A DNA stretch of 24,813 bases, taken from assembly GCA_965245735.1 (NCBI GenBank), contig CBDFAX010000028.1:1-24813 (forward strand), in the 5' to 3' direction. The stretch comes from Abiotrophia sp965245735. Lineage in GTDB: Bacteria > Bacillota > Bacilli > Lactobacillales > Aerococcaceae. The notes below the pieces were generated by a model, which worked only from the letters and a program-made list of their open reading frames with translations, searched no databases and was not told the DNA's origin. How positions within the stretch are numbered: position 1 is the first letter of the stretch; each line of letters begins with the position of its first letter. This document shows, one piece after another, positions 1 through 6,843 of the stretch. Made by a program: the position numbers and the translations under genes.

Positions 1-1
1 C

Positions 2-121
2 ACCTTGGTTATGCTGGTATCAGCCTTCTATAATCGGCAGGCAGTCCTAGCAGCTTATGAACATGCGGTGCAGGCAGAGTACCGCTTCTTCAGCTTTGGC
101 GATTCCATGTTAATTCTATAA
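2..121 (+). CDS. queA: QueA C-terminus (S-adenosylmethionine:tRNA ribosyltransferase-isomerase), 5' truncated by window edge
   Basis: The window opens inside a reading frame that gives 39 residues before TAA at 119-121. The residues include TLVMLVSAFYNR and then EYRFFSFGDSMLIL. A serine/alanine segment followed by an acidic helix and the EYRFFSFGD.M ending is the characteristic C-terminus of QueA. QueA transfers and isomerises the ribosyl part of S-adenosylmethionine onto preQ1-modified tRNA to give epoxyqueuosine at the wobble position of GUN-anticodon tRNAs. The rest of the protein, including the start, lies upstream of the window. A terminator-like hairpin follows immediately, so this is the last gene of its transcript. 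The identification rests on the short tail alone, but the tail is distinctive. Confidence 0.85.
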   Translation, partial: TLVMLVSAFYNRQAVLAAYEHAVQAEYRFFSFGDSMLIL

Positions 122-125
122 AAAT

Positions 126-152
126 AAGCGTCTCCCCAGGGGAGACGCTTTT
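126..152 (+). terminator. Rho-independent terminator after queA
   Basis: AAGCGTCTCC (126-135) pairs with GGAGACGCTT (141-150) around a short loop, followed by TTTTAT. It lies 5 bases after the queA stop. On the minus strand the same hairpin is followed by TTATTTTTAT, so it may also back up termination of the converging minus-strand regulator transcript. Confidence 0.88.
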
Positions 153-166
153 ATATTATGGCAAGC

Positions 167-198
167 AAAAAAGGCTAGGACATAGTCGTCCTAACCTT
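167..198 (-). terminator. Rho-independent terminator of the HxlR gene
   Basis: Read on the minus strand, GGTTAGGAC (196-188) pairs with GTCCTAGCC (181-173) with one G-U pair, followed by six T residues (172-167). The stem begins at the stop codon of the minus-strand regulator gene. Together with the queA hairpin it separates two converging transcripts. Confidence 0.82.
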
Positions 199-550
199 AG
201 GAATGGTCACATTGTAAATGTTGGCTGCCCCAATCCTTCATGGCGCTAATAATAGCCACTAGGCTCTGACCGGTATCCGTCAGGCAGTAGGTGGAGCTCA
301 CTTGGTTGGCTTGTGACTCTTTGTGGTTGATAATCAAGCCATTGGCTTCTAGAAGTGCTAATTGTTGTTTGAGCATCTTGGGGCTGGCGCCATCCAATTC
401 CTTGTGGAGCTGGCCAAAGCGTTGAGGTCCCTGGCTGAGGATTTCAATGATGCGGGGTACCCATTTCTTGCCTAGGAGAAGGGCCAAGGCTTCGCTGGCA
501 CATTCCGTTTTGATTTCAGAATCTGGCGTATAGTAGACTACTTGCGACAT
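197..550 (-). CDS. HxlR-family winged-helix transcriptional regulator
   Basis: 117 residues, the normal size for the family. The order is typical: a cysteine near the N-terminus (Cys17), then LLGKKWVPRIIEILSQG (helix 2), RFGQLHKEL, the recognition-helix region SPKMLKQQLALLEANGLI, a wing with YCLTDTGQSL, and a C-terminal dimer helix containing MKDWG. HxlR proteins bind DNA as dimers, and several (HypR, YodB) sense electrophiles or oxidants through a cysteine in this N-terminal position; Cys17 could do the same, which is inference. The start is set by AAGGAGG just upstream of ATG. It follows the small membrane-protein gene by 23 bases on the same strand and is probably co-transcribed with it. 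No divergent enzyme target, usual for this family, is adjacent, so its regulon is unknown. Confidence 0.88.
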   Translation of the reverse strand: MSQVVYYTPDSEIKTECASEALALLLGKKWVPRIIEILSQGPQRFGQLHKELDGASPKMLKQQLALLEANGLIINHKESQANQVSSTYCLTDTGQSLVAIISAMKDWGSQHLQCDHS

Positions 551-573
551 GGCGACCTCCTTACAAGATAGAA

Positions 574-726
574 TTAGCGGTTAATGAATGACAGGATGAC
601 TGAGCCGACAAGGGTGCCGACCATCAAGAGCACCATGAGAATAGCTGTAACGCGGACTAGTAGGTCCATTTTGCTTCTTTTCTTTTTAGGGGCGGAAGGA
701 TAGTTCCGCTCATGCAATGACGACAT
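574..726 (-). CDS. Small single-pass membrane protein (DUF4044-like)
   Basis: The 50-residue protein has a basic, lysine/arginine-rich N-terminal segment (PKKKRSK) followed by one hydrophobic helix of about 25 residues (VRVTAILMVLLMVGTLVGSV) and a very short tail, ILSFINR. A cytoplasmic basic head plus one C-terminal helix suits the small DUF4044 membrane proteins of Lactobacillales; this is recognised by shape and not firmly. The frame stays open upstream to 831, but ATG at 724-726 is preceded by AAAAGGAGG at 7-base spacing, and the -10/-35 pair at 758-786 lies inside the longer frame, so the short form is chosen. It precedes the HxlR regulator gene in one likely transcript. Function unknown. 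Confidence 0.75.
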   Translation of the reverse strand: MSSLHERNYPSAPKKKRSKMDLLVRVTAILMVLLMVGTLVGSVILSFINR

Positions 727-757
727 TAGGACGCCTCCTTTTGTAATTTCAGCCCTA

Positions 758-786
758 ATTTTACCCCAAAGACTGGTGACTTTCAA
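758..786 (-). promoter_or_regulatory. SigA-type promoter for the small membrane protein-hxlR unit
   Basis: On the minus strand, TTGAAA (786-781) and TAAAAT (763-758) are separated by exactly 17 bases. The start would be near 751, about 25 bases before the ATG at 726. This is one of the best -35/-10 pairs in the window and supports the short form of the downstream protein. Confidence 0.75.
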
Positions 787-845
787 TCCCTTTGGCCTAG
801 AAGCAGAATTAATCAGCCTTTTCTGGCACATATTAAGCGCAAAAC

Positions 846-874
846 TTTAATCGTAGGTCCATTTATGCTAAAAT
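846..874 (+). promoter_or_regulatory. gnd: Probable gnd promoter (extended -10)
   Basis: TATGCTAAAAT places an extended -10 element at 869-874 with a TG at 866-867. A weak -35, TTTAAT, lies 17 bases upstream at 846-851. The spacing to the gnd ATG at 917 is about 35 bases. It lies back to back with the promoter at 758-786, so 787-845 is a short divergent control region. Confidence 0.55.
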
Positions 875-916
875 AAGACCGTTAAAGTAAAAAGACAAAT
901 TGGAGGAATTGGATCA

Positions 917-2362
917 ATGACTAAGCAACAAATTGGTGTCGTTGGTATGGCCGTGATGGGTCGTAACATTGCCTTAAATATTGAAAGCCGTGGCTACAGT
1001 GTCTCACTCTATAACCGTACCGGCTCTAAAACTACTGAGGTTTTGGAACAAAACCCAGGTAAGAACTTAGTAGGGACCTACACAGTAGAAGAATTCGTCA
1101 ACAGCCTCGAATCTCCACGTAAGATTCTCCTTATGGTTCAAGCTGGCCGAGGAACCGACGCAACCATCGACGCACTCTTGCCACACTTAGACAAGGGTGA
1201 CATTGTCATTGATGGTGGGAACACCTTCTTCAAGGATACCATTCGCCGTAGCGAACGCTTGGCCGAATTAGGCATTAACTTTGTCGGGACTGGGGTTTCC
1301 GGTGGTGAAGAGGGTGCCTTACATGGTCCTTCTATCATGCCGGGTGGGCCTCAATCAGCCTATGAATTAGTGGCGCCAATCTTGCGCGACATTTCAGCAA
1401 AAGCGCCAGAAGATGGTGAGCCATGTGTGACCTACATTGGCGAAAATGGTGCGGGTCACTATGTTAAGATGGTTCACAACGGGATTGAGTATGGTGACAT
1501 GCAGTTAATCGCAGAGTCGTACGACCTCTTACACCGCGTCCTTGGTTTGTCTGCGGCTGAGATTTCTGAAATCTTTGGCGAGTGGAACAAGGGTGAGTTG
1601 GACAGCTTCCTCATGGAAATCTCAACTCAAATTCTCGCAACCGTAGACCCATCTACAGGTAAGCCAATGGTAGATGTGATCATGGACCGGGCAGGTAACA
1701 AGGGGACAGGTAAGTGGACTTCTCAATCTGCCTTAGACTTAGGGGAGCCATTGTCTCTGATTACGGAATCGGTTTTCGCCCGTTACATTTCAACCTTCAA
1801 GGAAGAACGTGTGGCAGCCAGCCAAGTCATTCCTGGGGTAGATTTCCAAGCTAACTTATCTGAAGCAGATAAAAAAGACATCATTGAAGCCGTGCGTCAA
1901 GCCCTCTATTTCTCTAAGATTGTCAGCTATGCCCAAGGTTTCGCTCAAATGAAAGCTGCTAGCCAAGAATACGGCTGGACCCTCAACTATGGCGAAATTG
2001 CCAAAATCTTCCGTGCAGGATGTATCATCCGTGCTAAGTTCTTGCAAAAGATTACCGATGCCTACAGCAAGAACCCTGACTTAGATAACCTCATGTTGGA
2101 TGACTACTTCCTCAATATTTTAGGTAGCAACCAAGCTGCGGTTCGTCGCGTGGTGACTTTAGCCATTCAAGCAGGGATTCCAGTGCCAACCTTCTCAAGT
2201 GCTTTGGCCTACTATGATTCCTACCGTTCACCAGTCTTACCAGCTAACTTAATCCAAGCCCAACGCGACCTCTTCGGGGCTCACACCTACCAACGCGTAG
2301 ACCGCCCAGGTACCTTCCACTTCCACTGGAACCAAGGTCGTGAGGAGCAATTAGAAGACTAA
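917..2362 (+). CDS. gnd: 6-phosphogluconate dehydrogenase, NADP+-dependent, decarboxylating
   Basis: Oxidises and decarboxylates 6-phosphogluconate to ribulose 5-phosphate in the oxidative pentose phosphate pathway, making NADPH in the cytosol. The 481-residue length matches long-chain bacterial Gnd. The N-terminal Rossmann fold has GMAVMG at residues 10-15, and NRT at 33-35 is the usual NADP-selective signature. The catalytic block GHYVKMVHNGIEYGDMQ places Lys184, His187 and Asn188 as the active-site residues. The helical dimerisation domain follows, ending with YQRVDRPGTFHFHW, where the Arg and His of this tail normally reach into the partner active site. The start has GGAGGAATTGGATCA before ATG. 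It has its own promoter, and no clear terminator before the argS leader, whose promoter begins 8 bases after the stop. NADPH made here would supply Gor encoded downstream. Confidence 0.97.
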   Translation: MTKQQIGVVGMAVMGRNIALNIESRGYSVSLYNRTGSKTTEVLEQNPGKNLVGTYTVEEFVNSLESPRKILLMVQAGRGTDATIDALLPHLDKGDIVIDGGNTFFKDTIRRSERLAELGINFVGTGVSGGEEGALHGPSIMPGGPQSAYELVAPILRDISAKAPEDGEPCVTYIGENGAGHYVKMVHNGIEYGDMQLIAESYDLLHRVLGLSAAEISEIFGEWNKGELDSFLMEISTQILATVDPSTGKPMVDVIMDRAGNKGTGKWTSQSALDLGEPLSLITESVFARYISTFKEERVAASQVIPGVDFQANLSEADKKDIIEAVRQALYFSKIVSYAQGFAQMKAASQEYGWTLNYGEIAKIFRAGCIIRAKFLQKITDAYSKNPDLDNLMLDDYFLNILGSNQAAVRRVVTLAIQAGIPVPTFSSALAYYDSYRSPVLPANLIQAQRDLFGAHTYQRVDRPGTFHFHWNQGREEQLED

Positions 2363-2369
2363 AATAGTC

Positions 2370-2398
2370 TAGCCAAGTCCATAGGACTGTGATACAAT
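2370..2398 (+). promoter_or_regulatory. argS: Promoter of the argS T-box transcript
   Basis: TAGCCA (2370-2375), a 17-base gap and TACAAT (2393-2398) form a moderate SigA-type promoter directly after the gnd stop. Transcription would begin near 2405, at the 5' edge of the predicted T-box leader. Confidence 0.5.
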
Positions 2399-2404
2399 AC
2401 CAAC

Positions 2405-2677
2405 TAGAATATGCAGTAAGCAGGAGAGAGTAGTCTGTCCTAGCCTCAGACAGCGAGCCGGGATGCTGAGAGCCGGTAGAGGTCAACAGATGAAGCGCAC
2501 TCTTGGATACTATTTAGGTGAAGGGCCTAGGCCTGCTAGCCTAAGTCGGAGCCCACTCCGTTATCAAGTATAAGGGTTGCCCGCCGTTTGCCGGCAACTG
2601 AAGTAGAGTGGTACCGCGTATTAATTAGTCACTAATTCGCCTCTAGATTTCCCTTAGGGATATCTGGAGGCTTTTTT
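2405..2677 (+). promoter_or_regulatory. T-box riboswitch, arginine-specific, controlling argS
   Basis: The leader has the hallmark T-box AGTAGAGTGGTACCGCG at 2602-2617. Its bulge, TGGT at 2609-2612, would pair with the 3' end ACCA of an uncharged tRNA. The antiterminator can be read directly: TAGAG before the bulge pairs with CTCTA at 2641-2645, GCG (2615-2617) pairs with CGC (2638-2640), and AATTAG/CTAATT closes the top. The same CTCTA belongs to the terminator stem, so the two folds exclude each other. In Stem I, the 3' side of the specifier loop reads GAAGCGCAC; CGC at 2496-2498, followed by A, is the likely specifier and encodes arginine, matching argS. Expected logic: uncharged tRNA-Arg stabilises the antiterminator and allows readthrough. 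This fills most of the 353-base gap after gnd. Confidence 0.92.
2639..2677 (+). terminator. Regulated terminator of the argS T-box
   Basis: GCCTCTAGAT (2639-2648) pairs with ATCTGGAGGC (2662-2671) with one G-T wobble, an inner TCCC/GGGA extends the stem, and six T residues follow at 2672-2677. Its 5' arm overlaps the 3' arm of the antiterminator. Confidence 0.9.
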
Positions 2678-2715
2678 CAAATTTCTCAAACTCATCAAAC
2701 AATAGGAGGCACACA

Positions 2716-4407
2716 ATGAATCAAAAATCAGCCGTCGTGTCAGCCCTCAGCCCAGTCTTGGCTGAGCACCTGACCGAGCAAGCAATTGAACAGTTAATCG
2801 AAGTTCCAAGCCATGCTGAGCATGGTGACTTGGCCTTTCCTGTATTCCAACTGGCTAAGGTCTTCCGCAAGGCCCCTCAAGCCATCGCCCAAGAAGTAGC
2901 TGAGCAAGTAGACGCCAGCAAGTTTGATAAGGTAGTTGCCATGGGGCCTTATGTCAACTTCTTCCTCAAACGGGGTGCGGTGGTCAATGAAACCTTGCAC
3001 GCTGTCCTAGAAGGGGGCGCTAGCTACGGCCAGTCAGACCTAGGTCAAGGCCGTAACGTCGTCATCGACATGTCCTCACCTAACATCGCTAAGCCAATGT
3101 CAATGGGTCATTTGCGTTCAACAGTGATTGGGAACTCCATTTCGCTTATCTTGGCTAAATTAGGTTACCAACCGGTTCGCGTCAACCACTTAGGTGACTG
3201 GGGAACACAATTTGGTAAGTTGATTGTGGCTTACCAAGGCTGGGGTGACGAAGCCACTGTTAAGGCTGACCCAGTCAAAGAATTGGTGAAACTCTATGTT
3301 GATTTCCACGAAAGAGCTGAAACCCAACCAGAATTAGAAGACCAAGCGCGGGCTATCTTCAAGCGCTTAGAAGATGGCGACCCAGAAATGTTAGCCCTCT
3401 GGCAATGGTTCCGTGAAGAGTCTCTTAAAGAATTCCAAAAAGTCTATGACCTCTTAGAAGTTGAGTTCGACTCCTATAATGGGGAAGCCTTCTACAACGA
3501 CAAGATGGATGAAATCGTGGACCTCCTTGAAGAAAAAGGCCTCTTATCGGTTGATAATGGCGCTACCTTGGTTCACTTGGAAGATGAGACGCTGCCACCT
3601 GCTTTGATTAAAAAATCAGACGGTTCGACCCTCTACCTGACACGTGATTTGGCAACTGCCTACTACCGTAAGCGGACCTATGACTTTGCTAAGAACCTCT
3701 ATGTCATGGGGAGCGAGCAAAGTGTTCACTTCAAGCAACTTCAAACGGTCTTAGAGATGATGGGCAACGAATGGGCAAAAGATATGGCCCATGTGCCATT
3801 TGGTTTGATTACCTTGAATGGGAAGAAACTGTCTACCCGTAAAGGTAAGATTGTCCTCTTGGAAGAAGTGCTTAAGGAAGCCATTAGCCTAGCGCGTCAA
3901 CAAATTGAGCTCAAGAACCCAGGTTTGGAAAACAAGGACCAAGTTGCCCGTCAAGTAGGGGTAGGGGCTGTTGTCTTCCATGACCTCAAAACTGAGCGTA
4001 TGAATAGCTTCGACTTCAACCTGGAAGAAATCGTCCAATTTGAAGGGGAAACTGGACCATATGTTCAATACACCCACGCCCGTTCTCGTAGTATCTTGTC
4101 CAAGTACGGCCAAGAAGTCGACTTGTCGGCTGAATTTGACCTATCGGATGACTATGCTTGGGAAGTAGCTAAGAAATTAGCAGACTATCCACGCATTATC
4201 CGTCAGGCGGGCGACCGTTACGAGCCATCCGTCGTGGCTAAGTACTTGGTACAGTTGGCACAATTATTCAATAAATATTATGCTAATAGTCGCATCTTAG
4301 ATCAAGATGCCGGCACTGCTTCCCGGATTGCCCTGGTAGCAGCGGTGGCTCAAGTCCTCAAGGATGGGCTCCATCTCTTAGGCCTACACGCGCCAGACAA
4401 AATGTAA
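2716..4407 (+). CDS. argS: Arginyl-tRNA synthetase
   Basis: Charges tRNA-Arg with arginine in the cytosol. 563 residues, the normal bacterial ArgS length. The N-terminal ArgS-specific domain recognising the tRNA D-loop is followed by SPNIAKP..MGHLRSTVIG, which carries the class I HIGH element in the Ser/Met-Gly-His form also seen in streptococcal enzymes. KLSTRKGK is the KMSKS equivalent. The C-terminal DALR anticodon-binding domain includes YTHARSRSIL and AKYLVQLAQLFNKYYANSRIL. ATG at 2716 is preceded by ATAGGAGGC. Expression is set by the arginine T-box immediately upstream. A hairpin separates it from ogt 51 bases downstream. Confidence 0.97.
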   Translation: MNQKSAVVSALSPVLAEHLTEQAIEQLIEVPSHAEHGDLAFPVFQLAKVFRKAPQAIAQEVAEQVDASKFDKVVAMGPYVNFFLKRGAVVNETLHAVLEGGASYGQSDLGQGRNVVIDMSSPNIAKPMSMGHLRSTVIGNSISLILAKLGYQPVRVNHLGDWGTQFGKLIVAYQGWGDEATVKADPVKELVKLYVDFHERAETQPELEDQARAIFKRLEDGDPEMLALWQWFREESLKEFQKVYDLLEVEFDSYNGEAFYNDKMDEIVDLLEEKGLLSVDNGATLVHLEDETLPPALIKKSDGSTLYLTRDLATAYYRKRTYDFAKNLYVMGSEQSVHFKQLQTVLEMMGNEWAKDMAHVPFGLITLNGKKLSTRKGKIVLLEEVLKEAISLARQQIELKNPGLENKDQVARQVGVGAVVFHDLKTERMNSFDFNLEEIVQFEGETGPYVQYTHARSRSILSKYGQEVDLSAEFDLSDDYAWEVAKKLADYPRIIRQAGDRYEPSVVAKYLVQLAQLFNKYYANSRILDQDAGTASRIALVAAVAQVLKDGLHLLGLHAPDKM

Positions 4408-4411
4408 GCAA

Positions 4412-4442
4412 AGCAAAGGGGCGCTTATCGTCTCTTTTTGCT
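4412..4442 (+). terminator. Possible terminator or attenuating hairpin between argS and ogt
   Basis: AGCAAAGGGGCG (4412-4423) pairs with CGTCTCTTT then GCT (4429-4442), using two G-U pairs and a two-base bulge, over the loop CTTAT. The T-run 4435-4439 lies in the 3' arm and is not a tail after it, as in weak terminators. No promoter is evident between it and ogt, so it more likely reduces than abolishes readthrough. Confidence 0.5.
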
Positions 4443-4458
4443 CAGAAAGGATGACAAG

Positions 4459-4956
4459 ATGTTAAGCTATTGCCTCTATGACCATGCCTTAGGTCAGCTG
4501 CCAGTCGTTGCCCATCAAGGGAGTCTAGTCTATATTGGCGCCTTTGGCGAGTCTCTGGCGGACTGTCAGGCTGACTTAGACCCCAAAGGTCGCCACCAAT
4601 GGCAGGAGCAGGAGCTACCTGAGATTTGCCTAGCCTTGGATCAGTATTTTAGTGGACAAGCTCCCCTAGACTTAGCCTATGACTTTATTAAGGGAACCGA
4701 ATTTCAGCAGGCAGTTTGGCGGGCCTTGGCTCAGATTCCCTATGGTCAGACTTGTTCTTATAAGGAATTAGCACAAGCCCTGGGCAGGCCTAAGGCGGTG
4801 CGGGCCGTGGCCAATGCAGTGGGCCAGAATCCCCTTAGCATTCTCCTGCCTTGTCACCGAGTCTTGGCTCACGATGGGAGTCTGGGAGGCTATCGTGGTG
4901 GATTAGACATGAAGACCTATCTCTTGAACTTAGAAGGGACTGGGCCTAAGAAATAA
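4459..4956 (+). CDS. ogt: Methylated-DNA--[protein]-cysteine S-methyltransferase (Ogt/MGMT)
   Basis: A suicide DNA-repair protein that removes alkyl groups from O6-alkylguanine (and O4-alkylthymine) onto its own cysteine. 165 residues from the chosen start. The C-terminal domain shows FQQAVWRALAQIPYGQTCSY, then a helix-turn-helix with the Arg finger in KAVRAVANAVGQNP, and the active site LPCHRV, with Cys132 as alkyl acceptor, followed by GGYRGGLDMK. The frame also opens at a TTG at 4438, but this lies inside the hairpin; ATG at 4459 has AAAGGA at the right spacing. The short gap and absence of a separate promoter suggest expression from the argS transcript. A good terminator follows. Confidence 0.95.
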   Translation: MLSYCLYDHALGQLPVVAHQGSLVYIGAFGESLADCQADLDPKGRHQWQEQELPEICLALDQYFSGQAPLDLAYDFIKGTEFQQAVWRALAQIPYGQTCSYKELAQALGRPKAVRAVANAVGQNPLSILLPCHRVLAHDGSLGGYRGGLDMKTYLLNLEGTGPKK

Positions 4957-4968
4957 GAGAGACCAGCT

Positions 4969-5004
4969 AAAAGTCCAGAAGCTAGCCGCTTTTGGGCTTT
5001 TTCT
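4969..5004 (+). terminator. Rho-independent terminator after ogt
   Basis: AAGTCCAGAAGC (4971-4982) pairs with GCTTTTGGGCTT (4988-4999) through 12 positions including two wobbles, with a five-base loop and TTTCTATTT following. Confidence 0.78.
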
Positions 5005-5055
5005 ATTTCAGTCCTATAGAGTGTGTATATTTTGGCACTGATTATGCAAAAATAT

Positions 5056-5085
5056 AGGACCTAAAGGCTGGTTTTGTGCTATAAT
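5056..5085 (+). promoter_or_regulatory. Promoter for the oligoendopeptidase-to-scrK gene run
   Basis: TGTGCTATAAT gives a perfect -10 TATAAT at 5080-5085 with TG at 5077-5078 (extended -10). The -35 region is poor (AGGACC at 5056-5061, 18-base gap), as is usual for extended -10 promoters. The start would be near 5092, about 25 bases before the ATG. Confidence 0.65.
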
Positions 5086-5117
5086 GAAGCTAACTGTAAA
5101 TAGAAAGAAGTGATACC

Positions 5118-6821
5118 ATGAAATTTTCAGAATTGGAGTATCAGAGACCTGATCTAGACCTTCTGAAAGAAGATTTTTTTAATCAAATTTCACTGATTGA
5201 AAAGGCAGAAGAGGCGGAAGTTGCCCTCAAAGCCACCAAACATATTCAAGAAATCCAAAATACTTTAGGGACCTTATCCACCTTGGTAAGCATCCGTAAC
5301 AGCATCAATACCAAGGATAGCTTCTACGAAGAAGAAACAGCCTTCTGGGATGAGCATTTTCCAATTATTGGCGAATGGGATACGGCTTACTATCGTGCTG
5401 TCTTAGGCTCTAAGTGGCGGAGTGAACTAGAAAACTACCTGCCAGAGACCTTCTTCCCAATGGCTGAGAATAGCCTCAAGGTCTTCAGTCCTGAGATTAT
5501 TCCTTTGTTGCAACAAGAGAACAAGCTCAGCACCGAATACAGCAAGCTTCAAGCTTCTGCTGAGATTGAGTTCCAAGGTCAAACCTACAACTTGCCAGGT
5601 ATGGCTAAGTTTGCCCAAGATCCTGACCGGGAGGTCCGTCGTCAAGCTTCTGAACTAGTCAGTGCCTTCTATAATGACCATGAAGCCGAGTTTGACCGTA
5701 TTTACGATCAATTGGTTAAGGTTCGCGACCAAATCGCTAAGACCTTAGGCTTCAAGGACTTCGTCGAAGTAGGTTACTTGCGCATGAACCGCTTAGACTA
5801 TAACCGTCAACAAGTAGAAGTTTATCGCCAAGAAATCTTGGAGCACGTGGTGCCTGTGGTAAACAAACTCTACCAACGTCAAGCAGATCGTTTAGGCTTA
5901 GAAAGCCTCAAACCTTACGACTTGGAGTATAAATTCAAGACTGGTAATGCCATGCCTCAAGGGACGCCAGAAGAAATTTTGGCTGCTGGGGTTAAGATGT
6001 ACCATGAACTTTCGCCAGAAACAGGTGAGTTTATTGACTTTATGGTCGATCGCGAGCTCTTAGACTTGGTAACCAAACCAGGTAAGGCTAGCGGGGGTTA
6101 CTGTACCTACTTGCCAGATTATGAAGCACCATTTATCTTCTCTAACTTCAATGGGACGGCTGCTGACGTCGATGTCTTGACCCACGAAGCAGGGCACGCC
6201 TTCCAAGTCTTCCAATCCCGTTGGATCCAAACGCCAGAATGTGTCTGGCCAACCTTTGAATCTTGTGAGATTCACTCTATGTCCATGGAATTCCTGGCTT
6301 GGCCATGGATGGAACTCTTCTTCGGCTCACAAACCCTCAAATACAAGTTTACCCACCTATCTGGTGGCTTAATCTTCTTGCCTTATGGGGTTTTAGTGGA
6401 CCACTTCCAACATGAAGTCTACGAACATCCTGAAATGACACCAGCTGAGCGCCGCGCGACATGGCGTCGTTTGGAGCGTCAATATGTGCCTTGGAAAGAG
6501 TATGAAGCAGATTCCTTCTTAGATCGTGGGGGCTTCTGGTTCCGTCAGGGCCACATTTTTGCCAGTCCATTTTATTACATCGACTATACCTTGGCTCAAG
6601 TCTGCGCCTTCCAATTCTGGAAACGAAGCCAGATTGACGATGACCCAAGTGTATGGACTGATTACCTCAACATCTGCCGGACCGGTGGGACCAAGTCCTT
6701 CCTCAAGATTGTGGCAGAAGCTAATCTTAAATCACCATTTGAGCCAGGTAGCCTAGTAGAAACGGTTCAAGCCATTGAACAATATCTAGACGATATTCCG
6801 GAATCAGCCTTCCAAGCCTAG
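5118..6821 (+). CDS. M3-family oligoendopeptidase (zinc metallopeptidase, PepF-related)
   Basis: A cytosolic zinc peptidase that cleaves short to medium peptides. The zinc motif THEAGHAFQ places His356 and His360 as ligands and Glu357 as catalytic base; Glu384 in ESCEIHSMSME is the probable third ligand. Its 567 residues are shorter than classical PepF (about 600) and match the separate M3 subgroup often named simply 'M3 family oligoendopeptidase' (TIGR02289-like, from memory). The N-terminal two thirds is helical and acidic, as in the family, with no signal peptide. ATG has AGAAAGAAGTGA upstream at acceptable spacing. It leads a run in which the next gene begins 22 bases later without an obvious terminator. 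Confidence 0.93.
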   Translation: MKFSELEYQRPDLDLLKEDFFNQISLIEKAEEAEVALKATKHIQEIQNTLGTLSTLVSIRNSINTKDSFYEEETAFWDEHFPIIGEWDTAYYRAVLGSKWRSELENYLPETFFPMAENSLKVFSPEIIPLLQQENKLSTEYSKLQASAEIEFQGQTYNLPGMAKFAQDPDREVRRQASELVSAFYNDHEAEFDRIYDQLVKVRDQIAKTLGFKDFVEVGYLRMNRLDYNRQQVEVYRQEILEHVVPVVNKLYQRQADRLGLESLKPYDLEYKFKTGNAMPQGTPEEILAAGVKMYHELSPETGEFIDFMVDRELLDLVTKPGKASGGYCTYLPDYEAPFIFSNFNGTAADVDVLTHEAGHAFQVFQSRWIQTPECVWPTFESCEIHSMSMEFLAWPWMELFFGSQTLKYKFTHLSGGLIFLPYGVLVDHFQHEVYEHPEMTPAERRATWRRLERQYVPWKEYEADSFLDRGGFWFRQGHIFASPFYYIDYTLAQVCAFQFWKRSQIDDDPSVWTDYLNICRTGGTKSFLKIVAEANLKSPFEPGSLVETVQAIEQYLDDIPESAFQA

Positions 6822-6843
6822 TCGCTAGAAAGGTGGTTCTCCA

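Noticed and set aside
727..831. N-terminal extension of the small membrane protein by 35 residues
   Set aside because: It covers the best promoter in the region and has no ribosome site, while ATG at 724-726 has AAAAGGAGG at ideal spacing.
2244..2486. Minus-strand open frame of 80 codons over the gnd end and T-box leader
   Set aside because: The DNA is explained by a structured riboswitch on the plus strand; no start signals.
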